This document shows, piece by piece, positions 25,286-34,124 of a DNA stretch of 64,000 bases (its first letter is position 1; the number at the start of each line of letters is the position of its first letter). The position numbers were made by a program, and so were the translations under genes. The notes under the pieces were generated by a model. The model ran no database searches and was not told the origin of the DNA. It saw nothing but the letters and a program-made list of their open reading frames with translations. Source of the DNA: Maricaulaceae bacterium (GTDB lineage: Bacteria; Pseudomonadota; Alphaproteobacteria; Caulobacterales; Maricaulaceae); contig JAHCJP010000003.1 of assembly GCA_026126205.1 (NCBI GenBank), positions 62,001 to 126,000 on the forward strand, given 5' to 3'.

Positions 25286-28200
25286 CTATTCCGAGGTTCG
25301 CACCGCGACGCTGGAGCCGCCCACGGCGACGCCGTTTCCATCGACGAAGTTGACGAACACCCGGTTCGTCGCCGGCGCGAAGGGAACCGCCTCGCCTTGC
25401 CCGCCGATACGAACGGAGAAGGTGCGAACTGCGTCCTGCGCGAACGGAACCGTGACGCTGGCCGTGCGCGGCGCAAGGCAGACGCCTGTGTCCTGATCGG
25501 TCTCGCAGATCGACAGGTCCAGCGGCAGACCCGCACCGCCATCGCCCGGCGTGACCGTCACCGACGCCGCCGTGGCGCCGATATTGATCGCCGACAGCGC
25601 GAAGGCGGTGGCGCCACCCGGAGGGAGCGTGGATACGCCCGGGGTGTCACCGATGGTCGCCGCGATCGAGATCAGGTCCGGCACGGGTTGCATCGCCGAG
25701 GTCAGCGTCAGGGTGTTGACCCCGGGGATGGTCTGGGCTGGCAGCACGTTGTCGCAAACGAACACCGGTGCGAAAACCAGGCCGTCGAAACCCGTGCCCG
25801 GATCGAAACCGAACACGAAGCTGCGCGAAGCGCCGGCCGCGATATCCACCTCCGGGTCATCCGGGCCGATGGGCGTGTTGGTTCCGGGATCTGTCTCTCG
25901 GTAAGTGAAGAAGCCAGAAAAGCCCTCAGGCGCGGCGATAATGCAGGCCAGGCCGTTGGTGGCGGCGGCCGCGGGGTTGATGATGGTGGCGAAGGCCGTG
26001 GCGCTGTCGCCGATGCTTACCGAACGCGCATTCGGCAGCACCGCCGCCCGCAGGCGGTGGTTCGGGGTCGCGTTCAGCATGAAGTTGATGCGGAACATCC
26101 CCTCGGCGCCATCGACGCCGTCGAAGGCGAGATAATAGCTCTGGCCCTGTTCGCCCTGGAAGCTGACCACCGCCGCCGGCTGGGCCGACGCCGGCGCATC
26201 CGCCGCGGCCGCTGCGCTGGACACCAGCGGTGTCAGATTGCCCGGCGCGCCGGTGTAGACGGCGATCCGTATCGGGATCTCCGACCCGGTAGTGTCGATC
26301 ACGGTGCTGGCGTCCATCTGGTAGTCGAGCAGGAACCAGACCGAGGCCTGCGCCGGCGCCCCGGCATGATCTGGTTCCCCGCTCTCGGCAGTAGCGTTGA
26401 CATTGGTCCAGACCGACGTGCCTCCGTGGGGGTCCTCGGGGCTGATCTCGACTTGAATGGCGTTGGCGATATCGTCGTTCGCCGGCGCCGACATCGCGAA
26501 AAGGCGCAGGATGGCGTTACCTGTCGCGCCGCTCCAGCCATCGACGGCGATGGAGTAGGTCACCCCTTCCTGGGCCGAGAACTCGACACAGCTGTAAAGA
26601 CCCGCCCCCGGGCAATCGTCGTTCGACGCCACGCTGGCCAGCGCGCCGACGCTGCCGCCGGTATAGACCGCCAGCATGGTGTCGAAGCCGCCGCTCTGCG
26701 GCGGATTGGTCTCGATGCGCATCGTGGCGTCGGCCGGCGCCGTCCAGCGCCACCAGACCGAGGCGCCGCCGGAGCTGGCGTGGTTCGGCTCTCCGGGCTG
26801 TTTGGTGGCGCCCGTGTTGGTGAACGGCGTCGTCACGTTCAGGCCGGTCAGGTGGAAAGCCTTATCGAAGTCGTCATTGGCCGGTCCAGGGAAGTCAACC
26901 GTCACATAGGCGGCGCGCGACGTAGTTCCCCCGTCATTCGTGGTGAAGTGGATGTTGGCGAAGTAGCCGCCGCCCTGCATGAAGACGCTGGAATCCACCG
27001 ACACCATGACCGTGGTCGAGGCGCCAGGCGCCAGGCTGCCGTCCGCAGTGGCCATCGGGCCGGAGACATCCCCTGCGTCCGGCGCCGGGGTGGTGAAGAC
27101 CAGGAAACTGGCGTCGCTTTCGACCTGCCAGTTGACGCTGGCCCCGCCATTGTTGGTCAGGGTGTAGGTGCGCGTGCCAAAGCTGGCGGGATCGCCGAAC
27201 AGGCCGCTAGTGACGAAGAAATCCAGCGGATCGACAGCTAGGTCGCCCGCGGCGCCTCCGCCCAGCAGCATTTGCCGGGCGAGATCGACGCGGATGCGCG
27301 GCTGGGTGAGGTTGTTGGCCGGATTGGTCACCGGCGTGCCGGTGGCCTGCAAAGCCGCCAGCACCTCGCTGACCGACGCCCCGGGAAACGCCTGGAACAG
27401 CAGCGCGAAAGCGCCCGCCGCATGCGGCGCCGCCATCGAGGTGCCGGAGGCCGTCTGCGCCCGGGCTTCGCCGGAATCGTTCGGGCCGTGGGTAGCGGCG
27501 TTGATCGACGACCCCGGCGCCAGCAGCGCCACGTCCGGCGAGGAGTTGGAGAAGCCGGAGATCGCATCCTGCTTGGTGGTGGAGCCAGTGGCGATCGCGC
27601 CCGGCACGCAGGCGGGGGTGCTAATGGCGTTCGAGTAACCGTTATTGCCAGACGCAATGACGGTGGCGACGCCGGCGTTGCGCAGGTTATTGATCACTGT
27701 TGTGCGGGTATCGCCCGGGCATGGCGCGAAATTCTGTCCGCCGCCCAGGCTCATATTGATCACGCGCAGGTTAAACGCCTCGCGGTTGGCCAGCAGCCAT
27801 TCCAGCGCCGACACCTGGCTGGAACTGAAGGACAGCGCGCAGGGCGGCGTGGTGGAGCCGCAACCGCTTGTGAAGCGCGAAAACACCTGCACGGCGATGA
27901 TGTCAGCCTCCGGCGCCATGCCGGTCAGGAACACGCCCGGCGCATTGGAAGCCTCGAACTGCGCCCCGGCGGCGATGCCGGCGACATGGGTGCCGTGGAA
28001 ACAGCCGGCTGCTCCGGCGCCCGCCGCGTCGGCCTCGTTCTCGCAATTGTCGCCGGCCTGCGGGCTCGTTGTGTCGATCGGCCCACCGTTCGGGCAGAAG
28101 CTGGTGGAACTCTGACCGGCATTGGTGATCGAGAAGCATGCCGAGGCGGTGATGCGTCCGGCGAAGGCCGGGTGCTGGTGGTCGGTGCCGGTGTCGAGAA

Positions 28201-28714
28201 TGGCGACGCCCACCCCCTCGCCGGTGATGTCCATGCCGTGCAGCACCGACGCCCCGGTCAGGTCCAGGGTTTGGTTCAGCATCGGTTCGGACAGTTCATC
28301 CTCGACTATCCGGGCCACGCCGGGATGAGAGGCGAGCAAGTCAATTTCGGTCCGGTTCAGCACCATGGCGGCGCCGGGCGTGTAGACAAAACCGGGTTCG
28401 CCATTGAACCCGGGCAGCATGCGCGGCGCGTCGGCGCCGTCCGGTGTTTCCGCCAGCGTCGCGGCGGAAACCCCCAGCGCCCCCCGCACAACCTGGTCGC
28501 GGAAATCCGCGATCGGACCGATCTGGTCGTCGGGGGTCAGCGGGCGCCCGTCGTCGCTCTCCGGCAGGGGAACTTCGAACATCACGATAACTTGTATGCG
28601 ATCACCGGCGTCCAGCCGCGCCTGCATTTCTTCTGAAAGCTCGACAGGCGCGGCGAAAGCGGCGCCAATGGACAGCAACACGGCCGCGATGGCCAAGGCG
28701 AATGTGCGGATCAT
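25286..28714 (-). CDS. Secreted subtilisin-like (S8) protease with shared C-terminal domain (paralogue)
   Basis: The 1142-residue protein has the same architecture as its neighbour: signal peptide (FALAIAAVLLSIGAAFA), pro-region, S8 domain with Asp174 (AILDTGTDHQHPAF), His240 (FHGTHVAGIAAG) and Ser426 (SGTSMAAPHAAGA). Two pre-peptidase-C-like repeats follow (GEPNHASSGGASVWWRWTAP; GEPDHAGAPAQASVWFLLDY). The final 257 residues are the shared domain ending SVAVRTSE. Many paired Cys occur in the catalytic insert (DNCENEADAAGAGAAGCFHG), consistent with an extracellular, disulfide-bonded enzyme. The ATG at 28714 is preceded by a run of ten G on the coding strand, which acts as the ribosome site; a TTG further upstream was rejected. 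GC is high, unlike copy one. Likely a T2SS substrate. Confidence 0.94.
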   Translation of the reverse strand: MIRTFALAIAAVLLSIGAAFAAPVELSEEMQARLDAGDRIQVIVMFEVPLPESDDGRPLTPDDQIGPIADFRDQVVRGALGVSAATLAETPDGADAPRMLPGFNGEPGFVYTPGAAMVLNRTEIDLLASHPGVARIVEDELSEPMLNQTLDLTGASVLHGMDITGEGVGVAILDTGTDHQHPAFAGRITASACFSITNAGQSSTSFCPNGGPIDTTSPQAGDNCENEADAAGAGAAGCFHGTHVAGIAAGAQFEASNAPGVFLTGMAPEADIIAVQVFSRFTSGCGSTTPPCALSFSSSQVSALEWLLANREAFNLRVINMSLGGGQNFAPCPGDTRTTVINNLRNAGVATVIASGNNGYSNAISTPACVPGAIATGSTTKQDAISGFSNSSPDVALLAPGSSINAATHGPNDSGEARAQTASGTSMAAPHAAGAFALLFQAFPGASVSEVLAALQATGTPVTNPANNLTQPRIRVDLARQMLLGGGAAGDLAVDPLDFFVTSGLFGDPASFGTRTYTLTNNGGASVNWQVESDASFLVFTTPAPDAGDVSGPMATADGSLAPGASTTVMVSVDSSVFMQGGGYFANIHFTTNDGGTTSRAAYVTVDFPGPANDDFDKAFHLTGLNVTTPFTNTGATKQPGEPNHASSGGASVWWRWTAPADATMRIETNPPQSGGFDTMLAVYTGGSVGALASVASNDDCPGAGLYSCVEFSAQEGVTYSIAVDGWSGATGNAILRLFAMSAPANDDIANAIQVEISPEDPHGGTSVWTNVNATAESGEPDHAGAPAQASVWFLLDYQMDASTVIDTTGSEIPIRIAVYTGAPGNLTPLVSSAAAAADAPASAQPAAVVSFQGEQGQSYYLAFDGVDGAEGMFRINFMLNATPNHRLRAAVLPNARSVSIGDSATAFATIINPAAAATNGLACIIAAPEGFSGFFTYRETDPGTNTPIGPDDPEVDIAAGASRSFVFGFDPGTGFDGLVFAPVFVCDNVLPAQTIPGVNTLTLTSAMQPVPDLISIAATIGDTPGVSTLPPGGATAFALSAINIGATAASVTVTPGDGGAGLPLDLSICETDQDTGVCLAPRTASVTVPFAQDAVRTFSVRIGGQGEAVPFAPATNRVFVNFVDGNGVAVGGSSVAVRTSE
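25289..26059 (-). other. Shared C-terminal domain, copy 2 (257 residues of the second S8 protease)
   Basis: Conserved blocks: HRLRAAVLPNARSV, TAFATIINPAA, TDPGTNTPIG, VDIAAGASRSFVF, VPDLISIAATIGDTPGV, TAFALSAINIG, ICETDQDTGVC, FAPATNRVFVNF and terminal SSVAVRTSE. Confidence 0.85.
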
Positions 28715-28717
28715 GAT

Positions 28718-28727
28718 CCCCCCCCCC
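28718..28727 (-). repeat. Homopolymer tract of ten G (minus strand) at the ribosome-binding position
   Basis: Ten consecutive C on the plus strand (G on the coding strand) end three bases before the ATG of the second S8 protease. Both the Shine-Dalgarno contact and its spacing to the start depend on the tract length. Confidence 0.85.
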
Positions 28728-28976
28728 AAGACAGCACGCGCGCTTCACCATCCAATGCACAGTGAAGCCCACGCCGATCCTCTGGGAGCGGCGTCGCTCG
28801 AACTCAAGCCGGGCTCGCGAAAAAAGTAAACCGAAAAAGCGCCTTGCCCGGCAGGGCGCCCGAACTGCGATGATCCGTGGTCTCGCCGATCAAGGCTTTT
28901 CCGCCGGGCCATATCCGGCTACCCTAATATGGAGCGCCGGATCGGACCGGCGAAAGTCCATCACAGGGGAGCCCTC

Positions 28977-31121
28977 ATGCGCAGATCGTTCGCCGTATTC
29001 GGCTTTGTCCTGGCCGTCGCCGCCGGACCCGCCGCCGCCCAGGAGCGGGCGATGTTCCAGGATGTCACCGTCGCCGCCGCCGAGAACGGCGAGGGCTTCG
29101 TCAGCTTTTCGCGCTTGTCACCGGACGTCATGATGATGGAGCCGGGAGAACAGGTCAGCCTCAACGCCCTCGGCCTCGTCGCCGAGCTGGACCGGATCAC
29201 GCCCTATGAAATGGGCGCCCGCGCCTGGGTCGGCCGCATTGAGGGCGGCGGACTGGAAAGCCGGGTGATCCTCACCGAATCCAACGGCTTCACTTTCGGC
29301 AGCATTTCTACGCCCGACGGCGTTTGGAACATTGTTCCCACGCCTGATGGCAGGCACCGGATCTTCCAACACCCCGCCGGCGCGGTGGAAGGGCCGTTCG
29401 GGGAATCGCTGATTCCGCCGGCGGATCTGGTGGCTCAGTACGAACGCGAGAACCGCGTGCCCTTCGCCAACGCCGCACCGCCGATCGAATCCGACCATAT
29501 CGGCGTCGGCTCGCTGGGCACCATCGACATCATGGTGGTCTACACCCAGAGCATGGTCGATCTGTGGGGGCCGGCGGTCAGCAGTCGCGTGCAATACCTC
29601 ATGGCGGTTCTGGACCAGGCGCTGATCGACAGCGACACCGGCCTGCGCGCACGCCTGGTGCATCTCGACCAGGTTGCGGCCAGCGAGACGGCCAGCAACT
29701 CCAGCACGCTTGCCGATCTTCAGGCCGGTGCAGGCACCGGCGCCGCCGGCCCGAATGGTCAGGATTTCAGCGCCCTGCTGGCGATCCGCAACGCCAAGGG
29801 GGCGGACCTCGTGGCGATGCTGCGGCATTTCCGGTCCCCCTCGCATGTCAGCTGCGGCATCGCCTACCTTCTGGGCGGAGCCGCCGGCGGCAACGTCGGC
29901 AACCGCACGATCACGACCGGCTCCGCACCTTTGGGCGTCAGCGTCAACAGCGACTGGATCGACGTCAACTGGTCCGGATCAGGCGGGTATAGCTTCTGTT
30001 CCGACGCCACCTTCGCGCACGAGGTCGGCCATAATATGGGCTCGGCGCATAATTACGCCGACGCGAACAGCGAGGGCGTCCTGACCTATTCCTACGGGTG
30101 GCGGGTCGATGGTGTGTTTCGCACCATCATGGCCTACCCCAGCGGCTCGGGCGAGCCGCGGGTCAATTACTTCTCCAACCCGGACGTCATGGCCTGCCCG
30201 CCCGGCTCCGCATCCTGCGGCTCAACCGTCCCGGACGGCAGCGGGCGCACCGCCGATGTCGCCCGTTCCATGCGCGAACAGGGTCTGAACGTGCAGCATT
30301 TCCGGGCCGAAGCCCCGCGCGTGGTCTCCTCCGTGCTGCCGCTGACGCGGTCGGTGATGACCAACACCGACGCCACGGCCTTTGTCACCGTGATCAACCC
30401 CGCCGCTGGCGGCAACACCGCCACCGGCTGCGGCCTTCGCATCGCCGGGGCGGGCGCCGGATTCAACTATCAAACCACCAACCCCGACACCAACGCCGTT
30501 ACAGGCACTGCAAACACGCCGGTGGACATCCCCTCCGGCGGCTCGCAGAGCTTCGTGATCTCCATGAACAGCGCCAGCGTGTTCACGAACGACTCGCAGC
30601 ACCAGGTTCCGACCGTCTTCGATGAGCGGAATCTGTTCGTTGAAGCCTTCTGCGGCAACCGGCGTTCGGCGGAATACACCTTCGGGGTGAACTCCTTCAC
30701 CTTCTCGGCCTCAGCCAGCGCCGTGCCGGACGTGATCGCGCTGGCGGCGACGCTTGCCGCCAACCCGGGTTTCGTCGTCGTCCCGACCGACGGCAACATG
30801 GTGGGCGTGTTCTCCGTCGCCGTGACCAATATCGGGGCGCCGGCCATGATCACCGCAGCGCCATCCGTTCTGGCCCAAGGCCTGGCGATTCAGGATCTGG
30901 AGATCTGCCAGACCGATCCGAACACGGGCGCGTGCACCACGGCGCGGCTGTCATCCGTCGCGGTCGCGCTGGGCACCAACGACACCGCCACTTTCGGGGT
31001 GTTCGTGCGCGGCAATGGCGGCGCGATCCCGAACCTGCCGGCCTCGAACCGGGTGTTCGTCCGCTTCTTCGAAGGATCGACCGAGCGCGGGGCCACCAGT
31101 GTCGCCGTGCGCACGCCCTGA
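28977..31121 (+). CDS. Secreted metzincin (reprolysin/M12B-like) metalloprotease with shared C-terminal domain
   Basis: The 714-residue protein has a signal peptide (FAVFGFVLAVAAGPAAA), an N-terminal prodomain-like region with VSFSRLSPDVMMMEPGEQVS, then a catalytic domain starting near TIDIMVVYTQSMVDLWG. The zinc motif is HEVGHNMGSAH (about 348-358), with the glycine and third histidine of metzincins, followed by a Met-turn candidate in FRTIMAYPSG. Cys pairs in HVSCGIAY and YSFCSDA suggest disulfides. The last 266 residues are the same domain found on the two S8 proteases, ending SVAVRTP. The ATG at 28977 has an AGGGGA ribosome site. It is transcribed divergently from the S8 gene across a 262-bp promoter region and is followed after 20 bases by a small periplasmic protein gene. 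Confidence 0.93.
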   Translation: MRRSFAVFGFVLAVAAGPAAAQERAMFQDVTVAAAENGEGFVSFSRLSPDVMMMEPGEQVSLNALGLVAELDRITPYEMGARAWVGRIEGGGLESRVILTESNGFTFGSISTPDGVWNIVPTPDGRHRIFQHPAGAVEGPFGESLIPPADLVAQYERENRVPFANAAPPIESDHIGVGSLGTIDIMVVYTQSMVDLWGPAVSSRVQYLMAVLDQALIDSDTGLRARLVHLDQVAASETASNSSTLADLQAGAGTGAAGPNGQDFSALLAIRNAKGADLVAMLRHFRSPSHVSCGIAYLLGGAAGGNVGNRTITTGSAPLGVSVNSDWIDVNWSGSGGYSFCSDATFAHEVGHNMGSAHNYADANSEGVLTYSYGWRVDGVFRTIMAYPSGSGEPRVNYFSNPDVMACPPGSASCGSTVPDGSGRTADVARSMREQGLNVQHFRAEAPRVVSSVLPLTRSVMTNTDATAFVTVINPAAGGNTATGCGLRIAGAGAGFNYQTTNPDTNAVTGTANTPVDIPSGGSQSFVISMNSASVFTNDSQHQVPTVFDERNLFVEAFCGNRRSAEYTFGVNSFTFSASASAVPDVIALAATLAANPGFVVVPTDGNMVGVFSVAVTNIGAPAMITAAPSVLAQGLAIQDLEICQTDPNTGACTTARLSSVAVALGTNDTATFGVFVRGNGGAIPNLPASNRVFVRFFEGSTERGATSVAVRTP
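30321..31118 (+). other. Shared C-terminal domain, copy 3 (266 residues of the metalloprotease)
   Basis: Conserved blocks: VVSSVLPLTRSV, ATAFVTVINPAAG, QTTNPDTNAVTG, PVDIPSGGSQSFVI, VPDVIALAATLAANPG, VFSVAVTNIG, ICQTDPNTGAC, LPASNRVFVRF and terminal TSVAVRTP. Confidence 0.85.
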
Positions 31122-31141
31122 TACGAAAAGGAGTGTTCAGC

Positions 31142-31855
31142 ATGCGCCTTCCCGTCTCCGCCGTCGCGGCCGCCGCAGCGGCGGCCCTGTCCGCCACCGC
31201 TCCGTCATGGGCTGAAATTCGCGTCGAACGGACCGGGGAAGCGTGGCGGGTTTCGGCCGAGGGCGAGCGCCTGAGCGAGGTGCTCTCCGCCCTTAGCGCC
31301 GAGGCGGGCTTCCGCCTGGCGGGGACAGAGCGGCTGGTGGCCAACCCCCCGGTGGAGGTCTCGCTTGAGGCGCCGCTGGCGGATGTTCTGTACTTCCTGC
31401 TGCGCGATCGCGACTACGCCCTCGTCTATGGCGAGACCCCGGAAACGCAGAACCAGCTGCAGCGGCTGGTGGTGCTGTCCGGGCGCGCTGGCGGCGCGCC
31501 TGATGAAAGCCACCGCCCGGCGCCGCTGCGCCTGCCGGATCAACGGCCGCTGTCATCCGATGACGCCGCCCGCGTCGCGGCGATGCTGCAACGCCAGGCC
31601 ATGCCGCTGGTGATGGCCGACGCCGGCGACCGCGCCGGTTATGGCCCCACGGCGGGCGGCGCGCCCGATGGCAGGTCCGGAACGGGAGGCGGCGATAACG
31701 GCGGCGGAAACGGCGATGGCGGCGGAAACGACGGCGGCGGTCTGGACGACGACACCCAGGCGCAACTGGCGGAGGCCACGCGCCGCGCCCACGCCGACCT
31801 TCAGGCGCTGGTCAACGCTCTGCGCCAGCACGAAGGCCAGCGCAACGACCGCTGA
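31142..31855 (+). CDS. Periplasmic protein with STN/secretin-N0-like domain and Gly/Asp/Asn-rich linker
   Basis: The 237-residue protein has a signal peptide (VAAAAAAALSATAPSWA) followed by about 75 residues with the STN-like pattern: RLSEVLSALSAEAGFRLAG, then VEVSLEAPLADVLYFLLRDR and YALVYG. This is the fold used at the N-terminus of secretins and TonB transducers. The rest is low complexity: a Pro/Arg segment, a Gly-Asn-Asp stretch encoded by repeating GGCGGCGGAAAC-like units (about 31680-31745), and a helical C-terminus. It has an AAGGAG ribosome site and lies 20 bases after the metalloprotease, so it is probably co-transcribed. Not recognised as a named family. A role at the secretin or in exoprotein handling is suggested only by the STN-like part and location. 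Confidence 0.65.
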   Translation: MRLPVSAVAAAAAAALSATAPSWAEIRVERTGEAWRVSAEGERLSEVLSALSAEAGFRLAGTERLVANPPVEVSLEAPLADVLYFLLRDRDYALVYGETPETQNQLQRLVVLSGRAGGAPDESHRPAPLRLPDQRPLSSDDAARVAAMLQRQAMPLVMADAGDRAGYGPTAGGAPDGRSGTGGGDNGGGNGDGGGNDGGGLDDDTQAQLAEATRRAHADLQALVNALRQHEGQRNDR

Positions 31856-32800
31856 TCACACCAGCCCGTCGAATTCCAGCAGGCCCAGCGACAGGGCGGT
31901 ATTCTGAACCGCCTGCACGGCGGCGCCTTTAAGCAGATTGTCCAGCGCGCACACCACCACCGCCCGGCGGCCGTCCTCGCCAATTGCGAACCCGCCAACG
32001 ACCGCGCCGTTGATCCCGGCGCCGTCGGCGTTTTCCGGAATGTCCTCTGTCACCCGCATCAGCGGTTCGCCGTCATAGGCGGCGCGATAATGCGCGATGA
32101 GCACCTCGCGGCTCACAGCTTGCGAAAACTCAAGCTGCGCCGTGACCGTCAGGCCGCGGAAGAAAGCCGCGACATGCGGCGAAAAGCGCACATCATGGCC
32201 CAGATGCCGGCTCATCTCGCGCTCGTGCAGATGCCCGACGAGGCTGTAGGGCATAAGATTGTCCTTCAGCGCCGCGGCGTCATTGCGGCGGCTGGGCGTG
32301 GTGCCCGCGCCGGAATAACCCGAGACGCCGAACAGATGCGCCGGACCGGACAGCAGGCCACGCACCGGATGCACGGCCAGTTGCCCCGCCGTGGCGTAAC
32401 AGCCGGGATTGGCGATATGCCGCGAGGCGCGGATCGCTTCGCGCCCGTGGAGCTCCGGCAGGCCGTAGGTCCAGCCGGGATCGAAACGCCAGTCAGCCGA
32501 CAAGTCGATGATCGCCGTCTCCGGCGCGGCGGCGTCTATGGCCGCGACCCAGGGCGCGCTTTCGCCGTTCGGCAAGGCCAGGATAATGGCGTCGGCCCCG
32601 CGCGCGGCGGCCTGTTCCGGCGACGGCGCCTCGAATGCGAGTTCCGGGTCCGCCTCCGGCGCCAACTCGGTCACCGGGCGCCCGGCCATGGCGCGCGACC
32701 CGGCAAAGACCAGGCGCATGTCCGCCCGGCCAGAGATCAGGCGGATCAACTCGCGCCCGGTATGGCCGCGCGCGCCGACAAGGCCGATGCGGGCGACCAT
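31856..32800 (-). CDS. argC: N-acetyl-gamma-glutamyl-phosphate reductase
   Basis: The 314-residue NADPH-dependent enzyme carries out the third step of arginine synthesis. It has the N-terminal Rossmann start IGLVGARGHTGRELIRL, the catalytic Cys in ANPGCYATAGQLA, GVSGYSGAG and the family ending (VCALDNLLKGAAVQAVQN). It is of the short ArgC type. Its start overlaps the stop of the synthase/kinase gene (TGATG), so the two are coupled. Its stop abuts, tail to tail, the end of the STN-like gene with no spacer. Confidence 0.94.
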   Translation of the reverse strand: MVARIGLVGARGHTGRELIRLISGRADMRLVFAGSRAMAGRPVTELAPEADPELAFEAPSPEQAAARGADAIILALPNGESAPWVAAIDAAAPETAIIDLSADWRFDPGWTYGLPELHGREAIRASRHIANPGCYATAGQLAVHPVRGLLSGPAHLFGVSGYSGAGTTPSRRNDAAALKDNLMPYSLVGHLHEREMSRHLGHDVRFSPHVAAFFRGLTVTAQLEFSQAVSREVLIAHYRAAYDGEPLMRVTEDIPENADGAGINGAVVGGFAIGEDGRRAVVVCALDNLLKGAAVQAVQNTALSLGLLEFDGLV

Positions 32801-34119
32801 CAGCGCGCCTCCAGCGTCGGCGGCAGGGCGAGGATGCGCTTCGTCATTTCCGGGATGCGGGACAGATCATCCTCGCCGCGCCAGAACACGATCCATTCCT
32901 CGTCCTTGGCGGCGCCGTCGCACTCCTCCCAGTAGAAGGCGTTGACCGGATTCTCGACCCGCGAGCGCCAGTAGAGCCGGGGCGCATAGCCGACAAGCTT
33001 GCGCCATACGGCCCGGGCCAGCCCCTCTCCCCGCGCGGCGTCCAGCACCGCAAACTTGTCGAGATAGGCCGCGCCGTCGAGGCGGGTGACGATGGCCGCC
33101 GCGCGGTAATTCTCGGTCACGATGGCGCGATCGAGGGCGAGCGCATCCCAGTAACCCTTCACCGGCCGGCGCCCGAAAGCTTCCGTCACCAGCGCATCAA
33201 GCCGGGCGATGTCCAGCTCCGCCTTGTCGGATGACTGGATGATGCGTTCGCCCATCCGCACCAGCGTGCCGGCGCCGGCGTGGGTGAACAGCTCCCTGGC
33301 CAGCTCCTCCGGCCGGGTGATGGAGACGGAGCTGGACAAAGGCAGGTCGTCCAGCAGGCGCTTGATCTCCTCCAGCTTCAGCCGCATGCCGCCCGACACC
33401 CAATCCGAACGCATCAACGACTCGTAATCGGTGGCGAGGTTGACGGTGGAGATCACGTCGCCATCGGCGTCCAGCAGCCCGCCGGTTTCGGTCAGGAACA
33501 CCACCTTGTAGGGCTGCAGCGCATGCACCAGCGCGCGCACGGCCGCGTCGGCGTTGACGTTCACCAGCACGCCAGCTGCGGTCTCGCCCAGGCAGGCCAG
33601 GATCGGCGTCTCGCCGCCGCGCGCCGCGGCGGCGACCATTTCCAGCCGCACGCCTGATGGCTCGCCGACACGGCCATAGCGCGCTTCCTCCTTCAACACC
33701 GCCTCGAACACGCCCTGTGGAATCGCGGCGGCCGTCCCGCCGGCGGCGCGGATGGCTTCCACCAGCGCCAGATTGGCTTCGGTCAGCGTCTTGCGCACAA
33801 CGGCCAGCGCCTCCGGCGGCGTCACGCGCAGGCCGTCGCGCTTTTCGGTTTCGACGCCGGCGGCGGCCAGTGCCTCGTCGATCTGCGGTCCGCCGCCATG
33901 CACCACCACCGGGGCGAGGCCCACGGTCTGCAGAAAGGCCAGCGCGGCCGCCAGCGCCTCCAGATCATCGCGGATGATCGCGCCGCCCACCTTGACCACC
34001 GCGAACCGTGCCTGGTCGAGGCGCGAGAAGCGGTGCAGGTATTCGCGTATCTCCTTGCCGTCGCGCATGTGCGACAGCAATTGCACGATGGTCTGGCGGA
34101 CGGCGGGGGGTTCGGCCAT
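32800..34119 (-). CDS. argB: Fused N-acetylglutamate kinase / N-acetylglutamate synthase
   Basis: The 439-residue protein has an amino-acid-kinase domain (about 1-290: VVKVGGAIIRDD, PVVVHGGGPQIDEALAAAG, ACLGETAAGVLVNVNADAA, VFLTETGGLLD) joined to a GNAT acyltransferase domain (about 300-439: AAIVTRLDGAAYLDKFAVL, ARGEGLARAVWRKLV, YWRSRVENPVNAFYWEECD). This bifunctional NAGS/K arrangement is known from Xanthomonas and Maricaulis and does both of the first two steps of arginine synthesis. The frame is open far upstream, but homology begins at MAEPPAVRQT, five bases after the argF' stop. Family enzymes of this type are arginine-inhibited; no residue-level check was possible. Confidence 0.93.
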   Translation of the reverse strand: MAEPPAVRQTIVQLLSHMRDGKEIREYLHRFSRLDQARFAVVKVGGAIIRDDLEALAAALAFLQTVGLAPVVVHGGGPQIDEALAAAGVETEKRDGLRVTPPEALAVVRKTLTEANLALVEAIRAAGGTAAAIPQGVFEAVLKEEARYGRVGEPSGVRLEMVAAAARGGETPILACLGETAAGVLVNVNADAAVRALVHALQPYKVVFLTETGGLLDADGDVISTVNLATDYESLMRSDWVSGGMRLKLEEIKRLLDDLPLSSSVSITRPEELARELFTHAGAGTLVRMGERIIQSSDKAELDIARLDALVTEAFGRRPVKGYWDALALDRAIVTENYRAAAIVTRLDGAAYLDKFAVLDAARGEGLARAVWRKLVGYAPRLYWRSRVENPVNAFYWEECDGAAKDEEWIVFWRGEDDLSRIPEMTKRILALPPTLEAR

Positions 34120-34124
34120 TTCGG

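Noticed and set aside
25205..27241. Plus-strand open frame of 678 codons inside the second S8 protease
   Set aside because: It lies entirely antisense to the protease and its terminator, with no recognisable domain and an Arg/Gly-rich composition.
31680..31750. Short tandem GGCGGCGGAAAC-like units considered as a CRISPR or regulatory repeat
   Set aside because: Units are short, imperfect and in frame, coding a Gly/Asn/Asp linker; there are no spacers. No CRISPR array was seen anywhere in the window.
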